This document shows, in pieces, positions 1-9,150 of a stretch of 64,000 nt of DNA. Source of the stretch: Gottfriedia luciferensis (GTDB taxonomy: Bacteria > Bacillota > Bacilli > Bacillales > Bacillaceae_G); NCBI RefSeq assembly GCF_001712755.1, contig NZ_MDKC01000036.1, positions 186,001-250,000 on the forward strand, given 5' to 3'. A program made the position numbers and the translations under genes. The notes below the pieces were generated by a model. That model was not told where the DNA came from. It did no database searches and was given only the letters and a program-made list of their open reading frames with translations. The stretch's first letter is position 1. The number at the start of each line of letters is the position of its first letter.

Positions 1-11
1 TGACTAATGTT

Positions 12-239
12 TTGACAAAAAAAATAAAACCTTTTTTTATAGCAGTAATGATAGGTAGTCTTTTTATTATTAAACCTCAAAATATTGATTTGAAAATAAT
101 TTTAATGTGCATTTTAGGTGGTTCACTTATATTAGAATCTTTTATTTTAAGCTACAAAAATAAAAAGGTGACTAATCGTATAGATTTCTTTTTTGGTTTG
201 TTTTTAATTTTTTTTTCTATCTTTCAAAAAATAAATTAA
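12..239 (+). CDS. Small hydrophobic protein, possibly 5'-truncated
   Basis: The frame encodes about 75 residues from a TTG at position 12. It has roughly three hydrophobic stretches (residues 8-20, 28-46 and 58-72) separated by short Lys-rich loops, so a small integral membrane protein is likely. No enzyme motif is visible and I do not recognise the family. The reading frame stays open to the window edge, and no ribosome site can be checked upstream, so the true start may lie outside the window. The coding case rests only on an open frame with a membrane-like pattern. Confidence 0.4.
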   Translation: MTKKIKPFFIAVMIGSLFIIKPQNIDLKIILMCILGGSLILESFILSYKNKKVTNRIDFFFGLFLIFFSIFQKIN

Positions 240-244
240 ATCTG

Positions 245-575
245 TCATCTGTCACAGCTTGCATTAAAATTATCTCTATCAGTTAACATTTTTTTTATTA
301 CTTTATTTTCTTTTTCAAACACTTCAACACGTTCATTTGTAAACTTCAAATGCCCCAATATTGTTTCAAGTTTTTCGTTCATTATAAAATGTGTTACAGG
401 ATTATAAAGGCTAAGCCTCTATGAATATACTTGTAAATCATTTGACGAGAAACACCTAATTCTTTTGAAGCCCGTGTAATCGACATTAATTCCTTAGTTT
501 TTTATTAGCAACGTCAGCCCATTTTTAGCGCTATCTCCTACTTTAGGTATAGATTGGAAACCTTGTGATTTTAGT
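245..575 (-). pseudogene. Decayed helix-turn-helix DNA-binding protein
   Basis: Read on the minus strand, three frames give consecutive pieces of one protein: an N-terminal piece with IPKVGDSAK then WADVANKKLRN, a helix-turn-helix piece with SKELGVSRQMIYKYIHRG, and a charged C-terminal tail ending in NASCDR before a TGA at 245-247. At least two frameshifts separate them, so the gene is broken. The SRQMIYKYI part resembles a recognition helix of small phage or plasmid HTH proteins. No family is assigned. Its presence suggests old mobile-element debris at the left edge. Confidence 0.5.
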
Positions 576-589
576 TTAAATAATGAAAC

Positions 590-621
590 AGAAAAATCCC
601 CATTACCAGAGTAATAGGGAT
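590..621 (-). terminator. Rho-independent terminator after the S8 protease
   Basis: On the minus strand an 11-bp stem (arms 611-621 and 596-606, one mismatch or wobble) encloses a TCTG loop and is followed by TTTTCTGTTT. It lies about 85 bp after the stop of the leftward protease gene and would end that transcript. Confidence 0.7.
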
Positions 622-704
622 AATATTTATGGTGACCCTAAATTTTATATTTACGGTACTTCCTCGCATAATTATATCTATCTAAGAAAAAGTAGACGCT
701 TTTA

Positions 705-2942
705 TTAATTTACAATAAAACTATCAATATTTACTTGAGTAGATGATTTTCGAGCACCTGAAGCAGCTTTTCCAGTACAAGAAACAGTAATTGTATGTCT
801 TCCGTTAGATAGTCCTGTTTTTGTATAAACAACAGATTTATATACTGATGAAACCGAGTGAAGGTTTACTTCCGATGCTGTACCACCGTCGATTTTAATA
901 CTTACAATTCCTTGAGAACTGTTTTTTGTTGCTACTAGTTTAATAGATGTACCATTAAACACCAAATTAGCTAAAGTTCCTGATTTATTACCAATAATAA
1001 ATGATCCACCTGACGCACTACTATTTGTAGAAGTAGACCAGCTACCTACATATTCAATATTTGCGCTAGTATTCTCATAAGTACCAGCTGTTACACCTTG
1101 TTTACTTGTTAAGGTATAAGAACCTGATCCACTGTAAGAATAAACGTCTACATAATAAGTACCAGCGGAAGGTGCTGTATACGTAATACTTTCAGTTGAA
1201 GAACCTGCTTTTTCAGAGTGAGCAACCATATCTTCATTAATTTTTACTGTTGTTGCATTAGACCCATATAGGTATAAATCAAAATCTGTTCCTGTAGCAC
1301 CAGTTAAATTTAGAGAGATCTTCTCGCCTTTTTTCAGCGTTACCCTAAATACATCATCTTTATCAGTAGAGTTGTTTAATGAGCCAGATACAGTGGATGA
1401 TAACGCTACTCCTGGAATATCATCATCACTAATTAATGCATTATTCGCACTCAAAAGACCACCAGTAACTGTGATATTATTAAGTGAATTTAATTTTTTC
1501 AAACTACTCATGAGTGTCGATTTAATAGTAGTAGCGGAATAAGAAGGGTTCAAACTTGCAATAAGAGCGGCAGCACCAGTAACATGTGGAGTTGCCATTG
1601 AAGTTCCAGATGCATATTCATAAGCAGAATAACCTTGTGCAACCCAATCAGTTGGAAGTGCACTTAATATATTTTCTCCTGGAGCGGCCAAGTCAACAGT
1701 TGTTTTACCATAGTTCGAGAACGAGGAAAGCCCACCTTTATTATTAATTGAGGCTACTGATAAAATATTTGTTAAGTCAAAGCTAGCAGGATACGAACGA
1801 CCTGATGAAGAGTCATTATCTAATGAATCATTTCCTGCGGCACATATAAACAAACCACCATTGTTTTTAATTGCATCATATAAAGATTGGGAGTAACCGC
1901 TTCCTCCCCAAGAATTATTATAAATTTTAACACCTTTTGCTTTAGCATAATCAAAAGCTAGTATAGCATCTGAATCATATCCGCCATAGTACCAATCAAT
2001 GAATTTTAGAGGCATAATTTTTATATTTGGAGCTACTCCAACTACACCTAGATTATTATCCGCTTTAGCTGCAATTGTACCAGCTACATGAGTAGCGTGG
2101 AAAGAGTCATCATAATAGCCATCATAAACAGATTTATCATAATTAAAAAAATCCCATCCATTTTTATCATCTATATAACCGTTTTTATCATTATCAATTC
2201 CATCATTTGCTACTTCCCCAGAATTTGACCATATGTTTGAAGTTAAATCTGCTTGAGTAATATCTAAACCAGTATCAACGACAGCTACCACAAGTGAGGT
2301 GGATCCTTTCGATTTAGCCCATGCACCTTCAGCACCAATATCAATTCCAGGAACACCTACCGAGCCACCAATCGTTTGACCTGTATTTTTTAACCCCCAT
2401 AAATTAGAAAAATTTGTATCGTTTGTTAAAGTAGTTCGTAAATAATCTGGCTCTGCATATTCAACATTAGCTTGACTGTTCAGTTTTGTAATTAAAGCTT
2501 TCACATCTTGATTTCCTTTTAAATGCACAATATAAGTATCTTTTGAGATCGTAGCTACATTTTTAACTGATAATATATTAGATTGTTGAATAAATGACTT
2601 TGTTGTGCCTGCCTTAAGTTTTATGATTAGTCTGTTAGGATTAAAGTACGCTTTCTTACTTTGTTGAATTTCAATCATAAACGATTTCTGTTTTTCTTTA
2701 CTAAGTTTATTGATCTTACTACTGGAAGGAAGAGGTGTAGCCAGTTTAAGACTATTCATAATACGACTTCGTTTTTCGCTTAAAGTTAATTCTTTGGCGG
2801 GTTGATTTAACGCAACATTTTTTATGCTTGATACTTGTGACTTGCGGGGTGAAGAAGCCGCTGTTATTTTACTTGGTCCTAGACTAGATAAAAGTCCTGT
2901 GACTAAACCTACCACCATAATTCCATTCAAAATTTTCTTCAT
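705..2942 (-). CDS. Secreted subtilisin-like S8 serine protease with PPC and C-terminal beta domain
   Basis: The 745-residue preproprotein starts with a signal peptide (residues 1-29, Lys-rich then hydrophobic, AxA-like end at TAASS). A propeptide-like region (about 98-168) precedes the S8 domain. The catalytic triad is Asp223 (VVDTG), His282 (FHATH, with Ala in place of the usual Gly) and Ser448 (SGTSMA); Asn371 forms the oxyanion hole. A PPC-type beta domain follows at about 515-615. The last 125 residues form a beta-rich module with Gly and Ser, probably carbohydrate- or wall-binding. The ribosome site AAAGGAGG lies just before the ATG. It is monocistronic, with its own terminator at 590-621. 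The role is extracellular protein degradation; the exact substrate is unknown. Confidence 0.93.
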   Translation of the reverse strand: MKKILNGIMVVGLVTGLLSSLGPSKITAASSPRKSQVSSIKNVALNQPAKELTLSEKRSRIMNSLKLATPLPSSSKINKLSKEKQKSFMIEIQQSKKAYFNPNRLIIKLKAGTTKSFIQQSNILSVKNVATISKDTYIVHLKGNQDVKALITKLNSQANVEYAEPDYLRTTLTNDTNFSNLWGLKNTGQTIGGSVGVPGIDIGAEGAWAKSKGSTSLVVAVVDTGLDITQADLTSNIWSNSGEVANDGIDNDKNGYIDDKNGWDFFNYDKSVYDGYYDDSFHATHVAGTIAAKADNNLGVVGVAPNIKIMPLKFIDWYYGGYDSDAILAFDYAKAKGVKIYNNSWGGSGYSQSLYDAIKNNGGLFICAAGNDSLDNDSSSGRSYPASFDLTNILSVASINNKGGLSSFSNYGKTTVDLAAPGENILSALPTDWVAQGYSAYEYASGTSMATPHVTGAAALIASLNPSYSATTIKSTLMSSLKKLNSLNNITVTGGLLSANNALISDDDIPGVALSSTVSGSLNNSTDKDDVFRVTLKKGEKISLNLTGATGTDFDLYLYGSNATTVKINEDMVAHSEKAGSSTESITYTAPSAGTYYVDVYSYSGSGSYTLTSKQGVTAGTYENTSANIEYVGSWSTSTNSSASGGSFIIGNKSGTLANLVFNGTSIKLVATKNSSQGIVSIKIDGGTASEVNLHSVSSVYKSVVYTKTGLSNGRHTITVSCTGKAASGARKSSTQVNIDSFIVN

Positions 2943-3276
2943 TGTGTTCCTCCTTTTATTGGACTACATGATATTTATACAGCATTATATTCTGAATATT
3001 ACAAAAATAAAATAGGTTATATTATACTTAAATACTATTTTAATTACTTTTAAACTAGAAATAATTTAAGTAATTAACACTTAGAAGTTTCTCAATAAAG
3101 AACTAGTTTGTTTGATAAAGCTCATTTGCTTAATGAAAAATTATTAAAATACAATTACTAAAATTTTTTTTTTAATAGTTTTATAGTAAAAAATTTTTAA
3201 AAAAAATGGTTAATATGGTGGGACGATTAGTAGTCAGTAGTGCTAAAGAAACTCGTTTGAAGATTATATAAAATAG

Positions 3277-3480
3277 CAGACCGTTTTTTCATATCCCCTT
3301 TTATTCGAAAATAATCTCATCTATATTATCTTAAAAAAGCTGTACCGATTTACAAGTTCGATCGATTTATATCAAAAAGTACCAACAGCATTTAGCGAAC
3401 AAAAATTTGTACAGGCACTTCAAATTCTAATCACAAACTTGGTTTATTCTGAAGAATTTTTAGGGGAATCTAGACAATAA
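3277..3480 (+). pseudogene. Unidentified ORF fragment in the 730-bp gap before merR
   Basis: An open frame of 67 codons runs from a stop at 3274 to TAA at 3478. It includes IDLYQKVPTAFSEQKFVQAL, which looks like real protein, but it has no start codon or ribosome site. It is probably the tail of a lost gene. The rest of 2943-3672 is AT-rich with poly-A and poly-T tracts, and I see no other gene there. Confidence 0.3.
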
Positions 3481-3672
3481 CAAATTTTAAAAGAAATTAA
3501 ATAGCCTTAGCCCCATAGAATTCAGGTCTAAGACTACTTATTAAATACTTTTTTAATTGTCCACTTTACATGGATAGTTCAGGAAAGTCCCTTTATAAAT
3601 TACCTATTCTTACATTACTCTTTTTTTATATGTAGTGAACAGCTCTCAATTGTGTATAGCCAGAACTAAATT

Positions 3673-4503
3673 TCAGGCTTTTTTAACCGGGACTTGAATT
3701 TCGAACATCACTTCATTCGGATTATCCGTAACGGTAATATCCACCACCATGATCTGCAGTGCGTCACCAGCTATAAGATAGCCTGTTTCATGAAGGTATG
3801 CAAATAATTTTTTTAAGCTTTTACTGCGATTCCTTAATAATTCACCATTATAGCGGATGCATGCAAATAACCCTTCAGGAATCATTTTTAGATATTTTTT
3901 TTGTATTTTTTCATCCTTTTTCGCTACAACAAATATTACTGAAGGCTCTTCAAATCGTTTATCCTTTAGGTCTTCTTCTTCGATAATAATGCCTAAACGA
4001 TTACTGGCGAGAATTGGGGCCTTCTCTGTTAGCATAGTTTCCAATCGGATAATACTGTAACAGAGTTCCAAATTACTATTGATTTTTTCATTTAAAGTAA
4101 TTAACTTTCTACTCTTTATTTCGCGAAAGATAATCTCTTGAAATGCCTCTTTTCTTGAAATATTGTCCAAATAGGCTATTTTTTCTTTGATGTTAACTTC
4201 TATTTCGGTTAATTCCTTTAATTTCGAAACAAGTTCAGCATGTTTGGCTTTAAGAATCTCACTTGATTTCTTAAAATTTCGTTGATTGAAATATTGTTTA
4301 ATTTCATCTGTGCTCATCCCAATTTGACGAAGCTCTTTAATGGTCCCGAGGATCTCGTACTGAAAAATGGAGTAGTATCGGTATCCTGTTTCGGGATCAA
4401 CAAATTTCGGTTTAAATAAATCAATTCGGTCATAATGACGCAAGGCCTCTGTCGTCATTCCTCTTAACTTGGCTATCTCACTTATCGTTAACATTTCTTT
4501 CAA
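3673..4503 (-). CDS. MerR-family transcriptional activator
   Basis: The 276-residue protein has the MerR winged helix at residues 1-72 (TISEIAKL, then the typical RHYDRI and GYRYYS wing). A long dimerisation helix follows at about 75-125, then a C-terminal GyrI-like effector-binding domain ending in a FEIQVPV strand, as in BmrR/BltR-type multi-ligand sensors. The annotated start is TTG with a GGTGGT ribosome site; an in-frame ATG three codons later is possible. The gene is divergent from an APC permease. A MerR-type promoter with a 19-bp spacer lies between them, and a near-identical one lies upstream of the dehydrogenase/ureohydrolase operon. The inferred role is a ligand-responsive activator of this uptake and catabolic module, likely sensing the imported amine or guanidino compound. 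Confidence 0.9.
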   Translation of the reverse strand: MKEMLTISEIAKLRGMTTEALRHYDRIDLFKPKFVDPETGYRYYSIFQYEILGTIKELRQIGMSTDEIKQYFNQRNFKKSSEILKAKHAELVSKLKELTEIEVNIKEKIAYLDNISRKEAFQEIIFREIKSRKLITLNEKINSNLELCYSIIRLETMLTEKAPILASNRLGIIIEEEDLKDKRFEEPSVIFVVAKKDEKIQKKYLKMIPEGLFACIRYNGELLRNRSKSLKKLFAYLHETGYLIAGDALQIMVVDITVTDNPNEVMFEIQVPVKKA

Positions 4504-4560
4504 AAAAACACCACCGTTTCCGAGAGTTAAACTAGAAGAAAAATGCTAGAAGAAATTCTA

Positions 4561-4591
4561 TTGACATTTGTGTAACACAAAGCTTTACTAT
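4561..4591 (+). promoter_or_regulatory. MerR-type promoter/operator for the permease
   Basis: TTGACA (4561-4566) and TACTAT (4586-4591) are separated by 19 bp instead of 17. The spacer contains the perfect dyad TTTGTG-TAA-CACAAA (4567-4581). An over-long spacer with a centred palindrome is the hallmark of MerR-activated promoters. It points toward the permease at 4767. Confidence 0.85.
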
Positions 4592-4766
4592 GATTATACA
4601 TAATTTTCAGATTAATCTGAACAACAGAATAAGGGTGGTGATCTAAAAGTAGATTTTTTTGTTTAGTTGAAAACTCCAAGTATAACCTCATTGACCTCTG
4701 TAAGTTGAAAAAGAACAATATTTAGAGCTAAAAGACCCTATTAAATTCGTAAAGGAGACATGGAAT

Positions 4767-6155
4767 TTGACTGAAAAAATAACGCTTAAAAGGTCACTTA
4801 CATTGCTTCAAGTTGTATTTTTAGGTTTAGCATGGAATAATCCGATGGTATTTTTTAACACTTATGGAATTGCAGCGAATAGTTCCAAGGGAGTGCTGGC
4901 GGGTGCGTATGTAATTGCATTTATGGCGATTGTTTTTACTGCATTAAGCTATGGGAAGATGGCAAAGGCACACCCAGTTTCAGGCTCAGCTTATACCTAT
5001 ACTCAGAGGTCGATGAATTCCGAAACTGGCTTCATGATTGGCTGGACCATTTTATTAGATTATTTACTGACACCGATGATTACCTGTCTTATGTCCGCTG
5101 TATTTTTAACATCGCAATTTCCACAAGTTCCATTTTGGCTTTGGATTGTCATCTTAAATATCGGCATTACGATTATTAGTTATATTGGTATAAGCGTTTC
5201 AGCAAATACAAGCAAGATTTTTGTGATTGCCCAAATCCTTTTTATTATTGTCTTTGCATTCTTAACGATAAAAAGCGTCTTAAACGGAATGGGTACAGGT
5301 ACACTTCTAGCAGTTGAACCTTTCTTTAAATCAAATGTTTCAACTTCTGTTCTTCTTGCTGGAGCTTCCATTCTCTGTTTCAGTTTTCTAGGGTTTGATT
5401 CTGTTACAACATTATCCGAGGAAACCATTAATCCTGAAAAAACGATCCCAAAAGCAATCTTTGTCATGATGGTGATTATGGGTATAATCTATATTGGTTC
5501 CTCCTATCTGGCTCAGGTTGTCTTTCCGGGATATGCCTTCAAAAACACTGACTCTGCGGCGCTAGAGCTCATTAAAATGGTTGGTGGCAATTTATTTAGC
5601 TCTCTTTTTATAACGGTTATGATAATTGGTAATTTTACTTCAGGTGTTTCCTCTGTTACAAGCGTATCTCGTGTGTTATATGTAATGGGACGTGATTCTG
5701 TTTTACCTAAAAAGATATTTGGATATATACATCCACGATTTAGAACACCAACAGCTAATATTCTTTTTGTTAGTTTAATTACCATGTTGGGGATTGTCCT
5801 AAGCCTTGATACAGCGATTACGTTTATAAATTTCGGAGCTCTTATTGCATTTACTTTTGTCAATCTTTCTGTAATCGCTCACTATTATATTAAGAATTGT
5901 AAGCGCTCTCCCAGGGAGACTATTCAGTACTTAATTTTTCCTTTAATTGGGGCAGGATTCATCATGTGGCTATGGTCCTATTTGAATATAAATGCATTAA
6001 TTTTAGGGATTAGCTGGATGGCAGTTGGATTTGTATACTTAGCTTTCATGACAAAATTCTTCCGTCAACGTCTTCGAAATCTACATTTTGATGATGGGAA
6101 TGATGAATTTATGTTAAGGGAAAGCAAAGAAGAAAATATTCCAGTCAATTCATAA
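4767..6155 (+). CDS. APC-superfamily amino acid/polyamine permease
   Basis: The 462-residue integral membrane protein has about 12 hydrophobic segments and the APC signatures of the first helix (LGLAWNNPMVFFNTYG) and of helix 6 (FSFLGFDSVTTLSEE). A conserved cytoplasmic GRDSVLPKKIFGYIHP loop is also present. It resembles PuuP/YbeC-type importers, but the substrate cannot be read from sequence. The start is TTG at 4767 with AAAGGAGA about 9 bp upstream; the nearby ATG at 4760 is out of frame and stops after four codons. It lies opposite the MerR regulator and under a MerR-type promoter. The ureohydrolase and dehydrogenases nearby suggest uptake of a polyamine, agmatine or other guanidino compound. 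Confidence 0.88.
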   Translation: MTEKITLKRSLTLLQVVFLGLAWNNPMVFFNTYGIAANSSKGVLAGAYVIAFMAIVFTALSYGKMAKAHPVSGSAYTYTQRSMNSETGFMIGWTILLDYLLTPMITCLMSAVFLTSQFPQVPFWLWIVILNIGITIISYIGISVSANTSKIFVIAQILFIIVFAFLTIKSVLNGMGTGTLLAVEPFFKSNVSTSVLLAGASILCFSFLGFDSVTTLSEETINPEKTIPKAIFVMMVIMGIIYIGSSYLAQVVFPGYAFKNTDSAALELIKMVGGNLFSSLFITVMIIGNFTSGVSSVTSVSRVLYVMGRDSVLPKKIFGYIHPRFRTPTANILFVSLITMLGIVLSLDTAITFINFGALIAFTFVNLSVIAHYYIKNCKRSPRETIQYLIFPLIGAGFIMWLWSYLNINALILGISWMAVGFVYLAFMTKFFRQRLRNLHFDDGNDEFMLRESKEENIPVNS

Positions 6156-6231
6156 TACTATGTAGTCGGAAAAGGATTTATATATAATAAAAAACTGGAT
6201 TTCCCATTTGTGTTTAAGGAATCTAGTACCT

Positions 6232-6268
6232 AAAAGGACTCCTTTAAAATTTATGGAGTTCTTTTTAC
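6232..6268 (+). terminator. Terminator after the permease
   Basis: AAAAGGACTCC pairs with GGAGTTCTTTT across an AT loop, followed by a short T tract. It lies about 75 bp after the permease stop. Confidence 0.65.
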
Positions 6269-6701
6269 TTTTTACTCATTAAAACAAAGAACCCTAGGGA
6301 TCTAAAACAAGCTAAAATGATTCACAGTAGCATTTGTGGTTAATCATTATGAAATAGCGTTCGGGATTAGAGAGTTCCAGGAAAAAGTTTAATAAATTAC
6401 AGCACAACTTGATACGTTAATTCGATGATAATGTGACTGGTTATGAGAAAGTAAAGATTCAAGGTCCACCTTGTACCCTGGGAAACAGATTTATTTATGG
6501 CATTTACAATCTTTTCCTCATACGCCATAGGATACCATTTCAAACCATTTTCCTAAGACGCTGACAGAACAGTCATTTGTTCGATGCCTACCATGTGAAA
6601 GTTTCATTCCATAACTTTATTACCAAACTGAAGCAGTCCATAAAACAAAGCAAAGTTTGCATCTGCTACTCAGTGAAGCTAAACAGAACTTCCATTTTCA
6701 C
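6269..6701. other. Gene-free spacer between permease and ureohydrolase
   Basis: About 430 bp with no open frame that has a start and ribosome site. Short coding-like stretches occur in several frames, which suggests decayed DNA, but no family is recognisable. Confidence 0.35.
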
Positions 6702-6749
6702 ATGCAAAAAGGACAGGTAAGGGTAGCTTTTACCCTTCTCTGTCCTTTA
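6702..6749 (-). terminator. Terminator of the aldehyde dehydrogenase/ureohydrolase operon
   Basis: A long hairpin (AAAGGACAG at 6708-6716 with CTGTCCTTT at 6740-6748, plus an inner AAGGGTA/TACCCTT stem) is followed on the minus strand by TTTTTGC. It lies about 50 bp after the ureohydrolase stop. Confidence 0.8.
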
Positions 6750-6795
6750 AGCTATAGCTTTGTCACCTTTCCTTTGGTGATGAAACCAATCCCGT

Positions 6796-7794
6796 TTAAA
6801 AAAGTATTTCTTTCTTCTCATTTTCATATTTATTATTCAATTTTATCTCTTTTTCCTTTAATACATAGCTGAGTAAGTCTAATGCAATACGGGCTGCTAC
6901 TTGCCCAGTCATGCCAGTAGGATCATATTGCGGGGCAACTTCTACTAAATCAAAACCGATGACCTCACCTCTTTTGGCAATCCCTTCAAGCAATTCATTA
7001 ACCTCATCGTAGAGGAGACCACCTGGTGATGGCGTACCTGTTCCTGGTGCTATAGACGGATCGATTCCGTCAATATCAATCGTAACATAATATTTCTCGC
7101 CCGCAGGAATTAACTCCAGCAATTCCTTAAGTCCCATCTTTCTCATCTGACGTGGCGATAAGATCACACTGCCATACGATCTTGCTGCTTCGACGTCTTC
7201 CTTTTTGCTACTGCTGATCCCGCGAATGCCAAATTGAAATATTTTCTGAACATGATCCATCTCTGATAAGCGGCGAATGCAATTTCCGTGACCATATCGC
7301 ATTCCAGAGCGATGGTCTGCCCAGTCTAAATGGGCATCAATTTGAATCACATGAAACGGACCTATGTCTTCTAATCCTTTTCCAACTGCTGCTGTGATGG
7401 AATGATCACCGCCTAATACAACCGGCATAGCACCTTTTGAAATGATTTTTCGGATGGCTTCTTCTGTATTCTCATGGCATTGCATAATATCCCCGTGTAC
7501 CATGTCTACATCACCGCAATCGACGACTTTCCATTCAGGCCCAAGGTACATAATATCGTTTTCAATGTCATAAGCACCATCTAGACCGAAACTATATAAT
7601 GTAGAGCCTTCGCGAATTCCTCTAGGGCCCATTCTTGACCCTGATTTCCATTGAGTACCCATGTCATTTGGCACCCCGATGACCGCCACATCTGCATCAA
7701 GCTCATTCAAGTTTACACACATTGGGTATTTTCCAAAAGTACAAATGCCTGTAAAAGGTAAATTTAAAAACTGCTTTTCATCCCGATTAACCAT
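6796..7794 (-). CDS. Agmatinase/arginase-family ureohydrolase
   Basis: The 332-residue enzyme belongs to the binuclear metal ureohydrolases, which split a guanidino group to urea plus an amine. Metal ligands are visible: His131 (GGDHS), Asp153, His155 and Asp157 (DAHLDW), and Asp240 and Asp242 (DIDGIDP). The specificity loop reads MRYGHGN rather than the usual agmatinase sequence, so agmatine, 4-guanidinobutyrate and related substrates are all possible. A GGAGG ribosome site precedes the ATG at 7794. It is the last gene of the leftward operon with aldehyde and alcohol dehydrogenases. The pairing suggests that the dehydrogenases oxidise a guanidino alcohol or aldehyde, or process the product aldehyde. 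The family is certain, the substrate is not. Confidence 0.9.
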   Translation of the reverse strand: MVNRDEKQFLNLPFTGICTFGKYPMCVNLNELDADVAVIGVPNDMGTQWKSGSRMGPRGIREGSTLYSFGLDGAYDIENDIMYLGPEWKVVDCGDVDMVHGDIMQCHENTEEAIRKIISKGAMPVVLGGDHSITAAVGKGLEDIGPFHVIQIDAHLDWADHRSGMRYGHGNCIRRLSEMDHVQKIFQFGIRGISSSKKEDVEAARSYGSVILSPRQMRKMGLKELLELIPAGEKYYVTIDIDGIDPSIAPGTGTPSPGGLLYDEVNELLEGIAKRGEVIGFDLVEVAPQYDPTGMTGQVAARIALDLLSYVLKEKEIKLNNKYENEKKEILF

Positions 7795-7905
7795 TCATGC
7801 TCCTCCTTCCAAATTTATTCTCGCTTTTTCGTTATGCAATGTTTTTTGCCAGATGACCATTTCTTAACCGAGGATTTTACATTTTACTTCGATTCATATT
7901 ACGCA

Positions 7906-9090
7906 TTAATTTTTAATAAAAGTGGTGGTTTTTGCCTCATAAGTATTTTGAAATAAGTTCAGATAATCTTCTTTTGTCAAATCTCTTGAATTGGCTTGAG
8001 TACACAAATGTTTAAAGGCTCCTTCCGCTAGGAAAGGGAAGTCTTCAGGATTTACATTTCCTAAATCTCTGAAGCTAGGAATGCCGATTTTATTTGCCAG
8101 CTCTTTTAACAGCGCAACACCCTCGTACGCCGTTTCTTCCACTGTTTTTCCTTCTGGATTTGCCCCAAGTTTGATTGCTACCATAGCGTGCTTTTCTGGA
8201 TTGGAAGGAATATTAAATTCAAATACATGTGGAAGAAAAATAGAATTCGCTACACCATGTGGAGTATCATAGAGTCCTCCAAGTGGTTCTGCCATCGCAT
8301 GAACAGCCCCAAGATCCGTGTTATCAAAGGCTAGTCCTGCAACTAAACTGCCCAAAAGCATATTTTTCCTAGCTTCTAAATCGTGTCCATTTTCTACTGC
8401 TAATGGAAGATATTTTGCTATTAATTCTATGGCATATAGCCCTAAAGCATCTGATAGTGGTTGTGCAACTTTGCAAGTATAAGCTTCGATTGCATGTGTG
8501 AGTGCATCCATTCCAGTTGCGGCCGTAATTGATTTAGGCAATGTTAACGTCAATTCAGGGTCGACAAGTGCTAGTTTAGGAGCGATTTTCAAATCTAGTA
8601 TCGCCTCCTTCTGTTTCGTCACGGTGTCGGTAATGACAGAACCTCTTGTAACTTCACTACCGGTACCTGAAGTTGTCGGAATACAAATTAATGGCGGGAT
8701 TTCCCGTTCTAGTAAATTTACGCCGTAACGCTCTCTTAGTTCTCCTCCGTGTGTAAGAAGTGTCCCAATTGCTTTGGCTGTATCCATCGAACTTCCGCCA
8801 CCGAGACCAATTAAAAGATCGATGTTCTCGTTTTTAAACTGCTGATAAGCACTCTCGCAATCTACATCTTTTGGATTTGGAACTATTTTATCGTAAACAA
8901 TATAATTGACACCTTCTTGATCTAGTGACTGTGTGATTTTCTCCAAAATTCCTGTTTGTGCAAGACCTTTATCAGTAAAAATAAGGGCTTTCGTTCCACC
9001 TAATTCTTTAGCTCTTTTCCCAATATTCTTTACTTTTCCATTCCCAAACTCTATAGAAGTAGGCAGATTAAAATGAAAATCCCATAACAT
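7906..9090 (-). CDS. Iron-containing (group III) alcohol dehydrogenase
   Basis: The longest open frame begins at 9108, but that ATG overlaps the ribosome site; GGAGGAAATTTATT sits 8 bp before the ATG at 9090, giving 394 residues. The NAD-binding motif GLGGGSSMDTAK lies near residues 95-106. The metal ligands are Asp195 and His199 (GMDALTHA), His264 (VHAMAEPLGG) and His278 (DTPHGVAN), all conserved. The enzyme interconverts a primary alcohol and an aldehyde with NAD(P). It is the middle gene of a three-gene operon after an aldehyde dehydrogenase, so it probably feeds or relieves the aldehyde pool of the same pathway. Confidence 0.93.
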   Translation of the reverse strand: MLWDFHFNLPTSIEFGNGKVKNIGKRAKELGGTKALIFTDKGLAQTGILEKITQSLDQEGVNYIVYDKIVPNPKDVDCESAYQQFKNENIDLLIGLGGGSSMDTAKAIGTLLTHGGELRERYGVNLLEREIPPLICIPTTSGTGSEVTRGSVITDTVTKQKEAILDLKIAPKLALVDPELTLTLPKSITAATGMDALTHAIEAYTCKVAQPLSDALGLYAIELIAKYLPLAVENGHDLEARKNMLLGSLVAGLAFDNTDLGAVHAMAEPLGGLYDTPHGVANSIFLPHVFEFNIPSNPEKHAMVAIKLGANPEGKTVEETAYEGVALLKELANKIGIPSFRDLGNVNPEDFPFLAEGAFKHLCTQANSRDLTKEDYLNLFQNTYEAKTTTFIKN

Positions 9091-9150
9091 AATAAATTTC
9101 CTCCTCATTTTTAGAATATTCAGAATTTAAAATTGAATTTTTTTCTCTAT

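Noticed and set aside
4527-4718. 63-residue minus frame between merR and the permease
   Set aside because: It covers the MerR-type promoter and has no ribosome site.
5180-5863. Minus frames inside the APC permease
   Set aside because: Shadows of a gene with clear transporter motifs; no ribosome sites.
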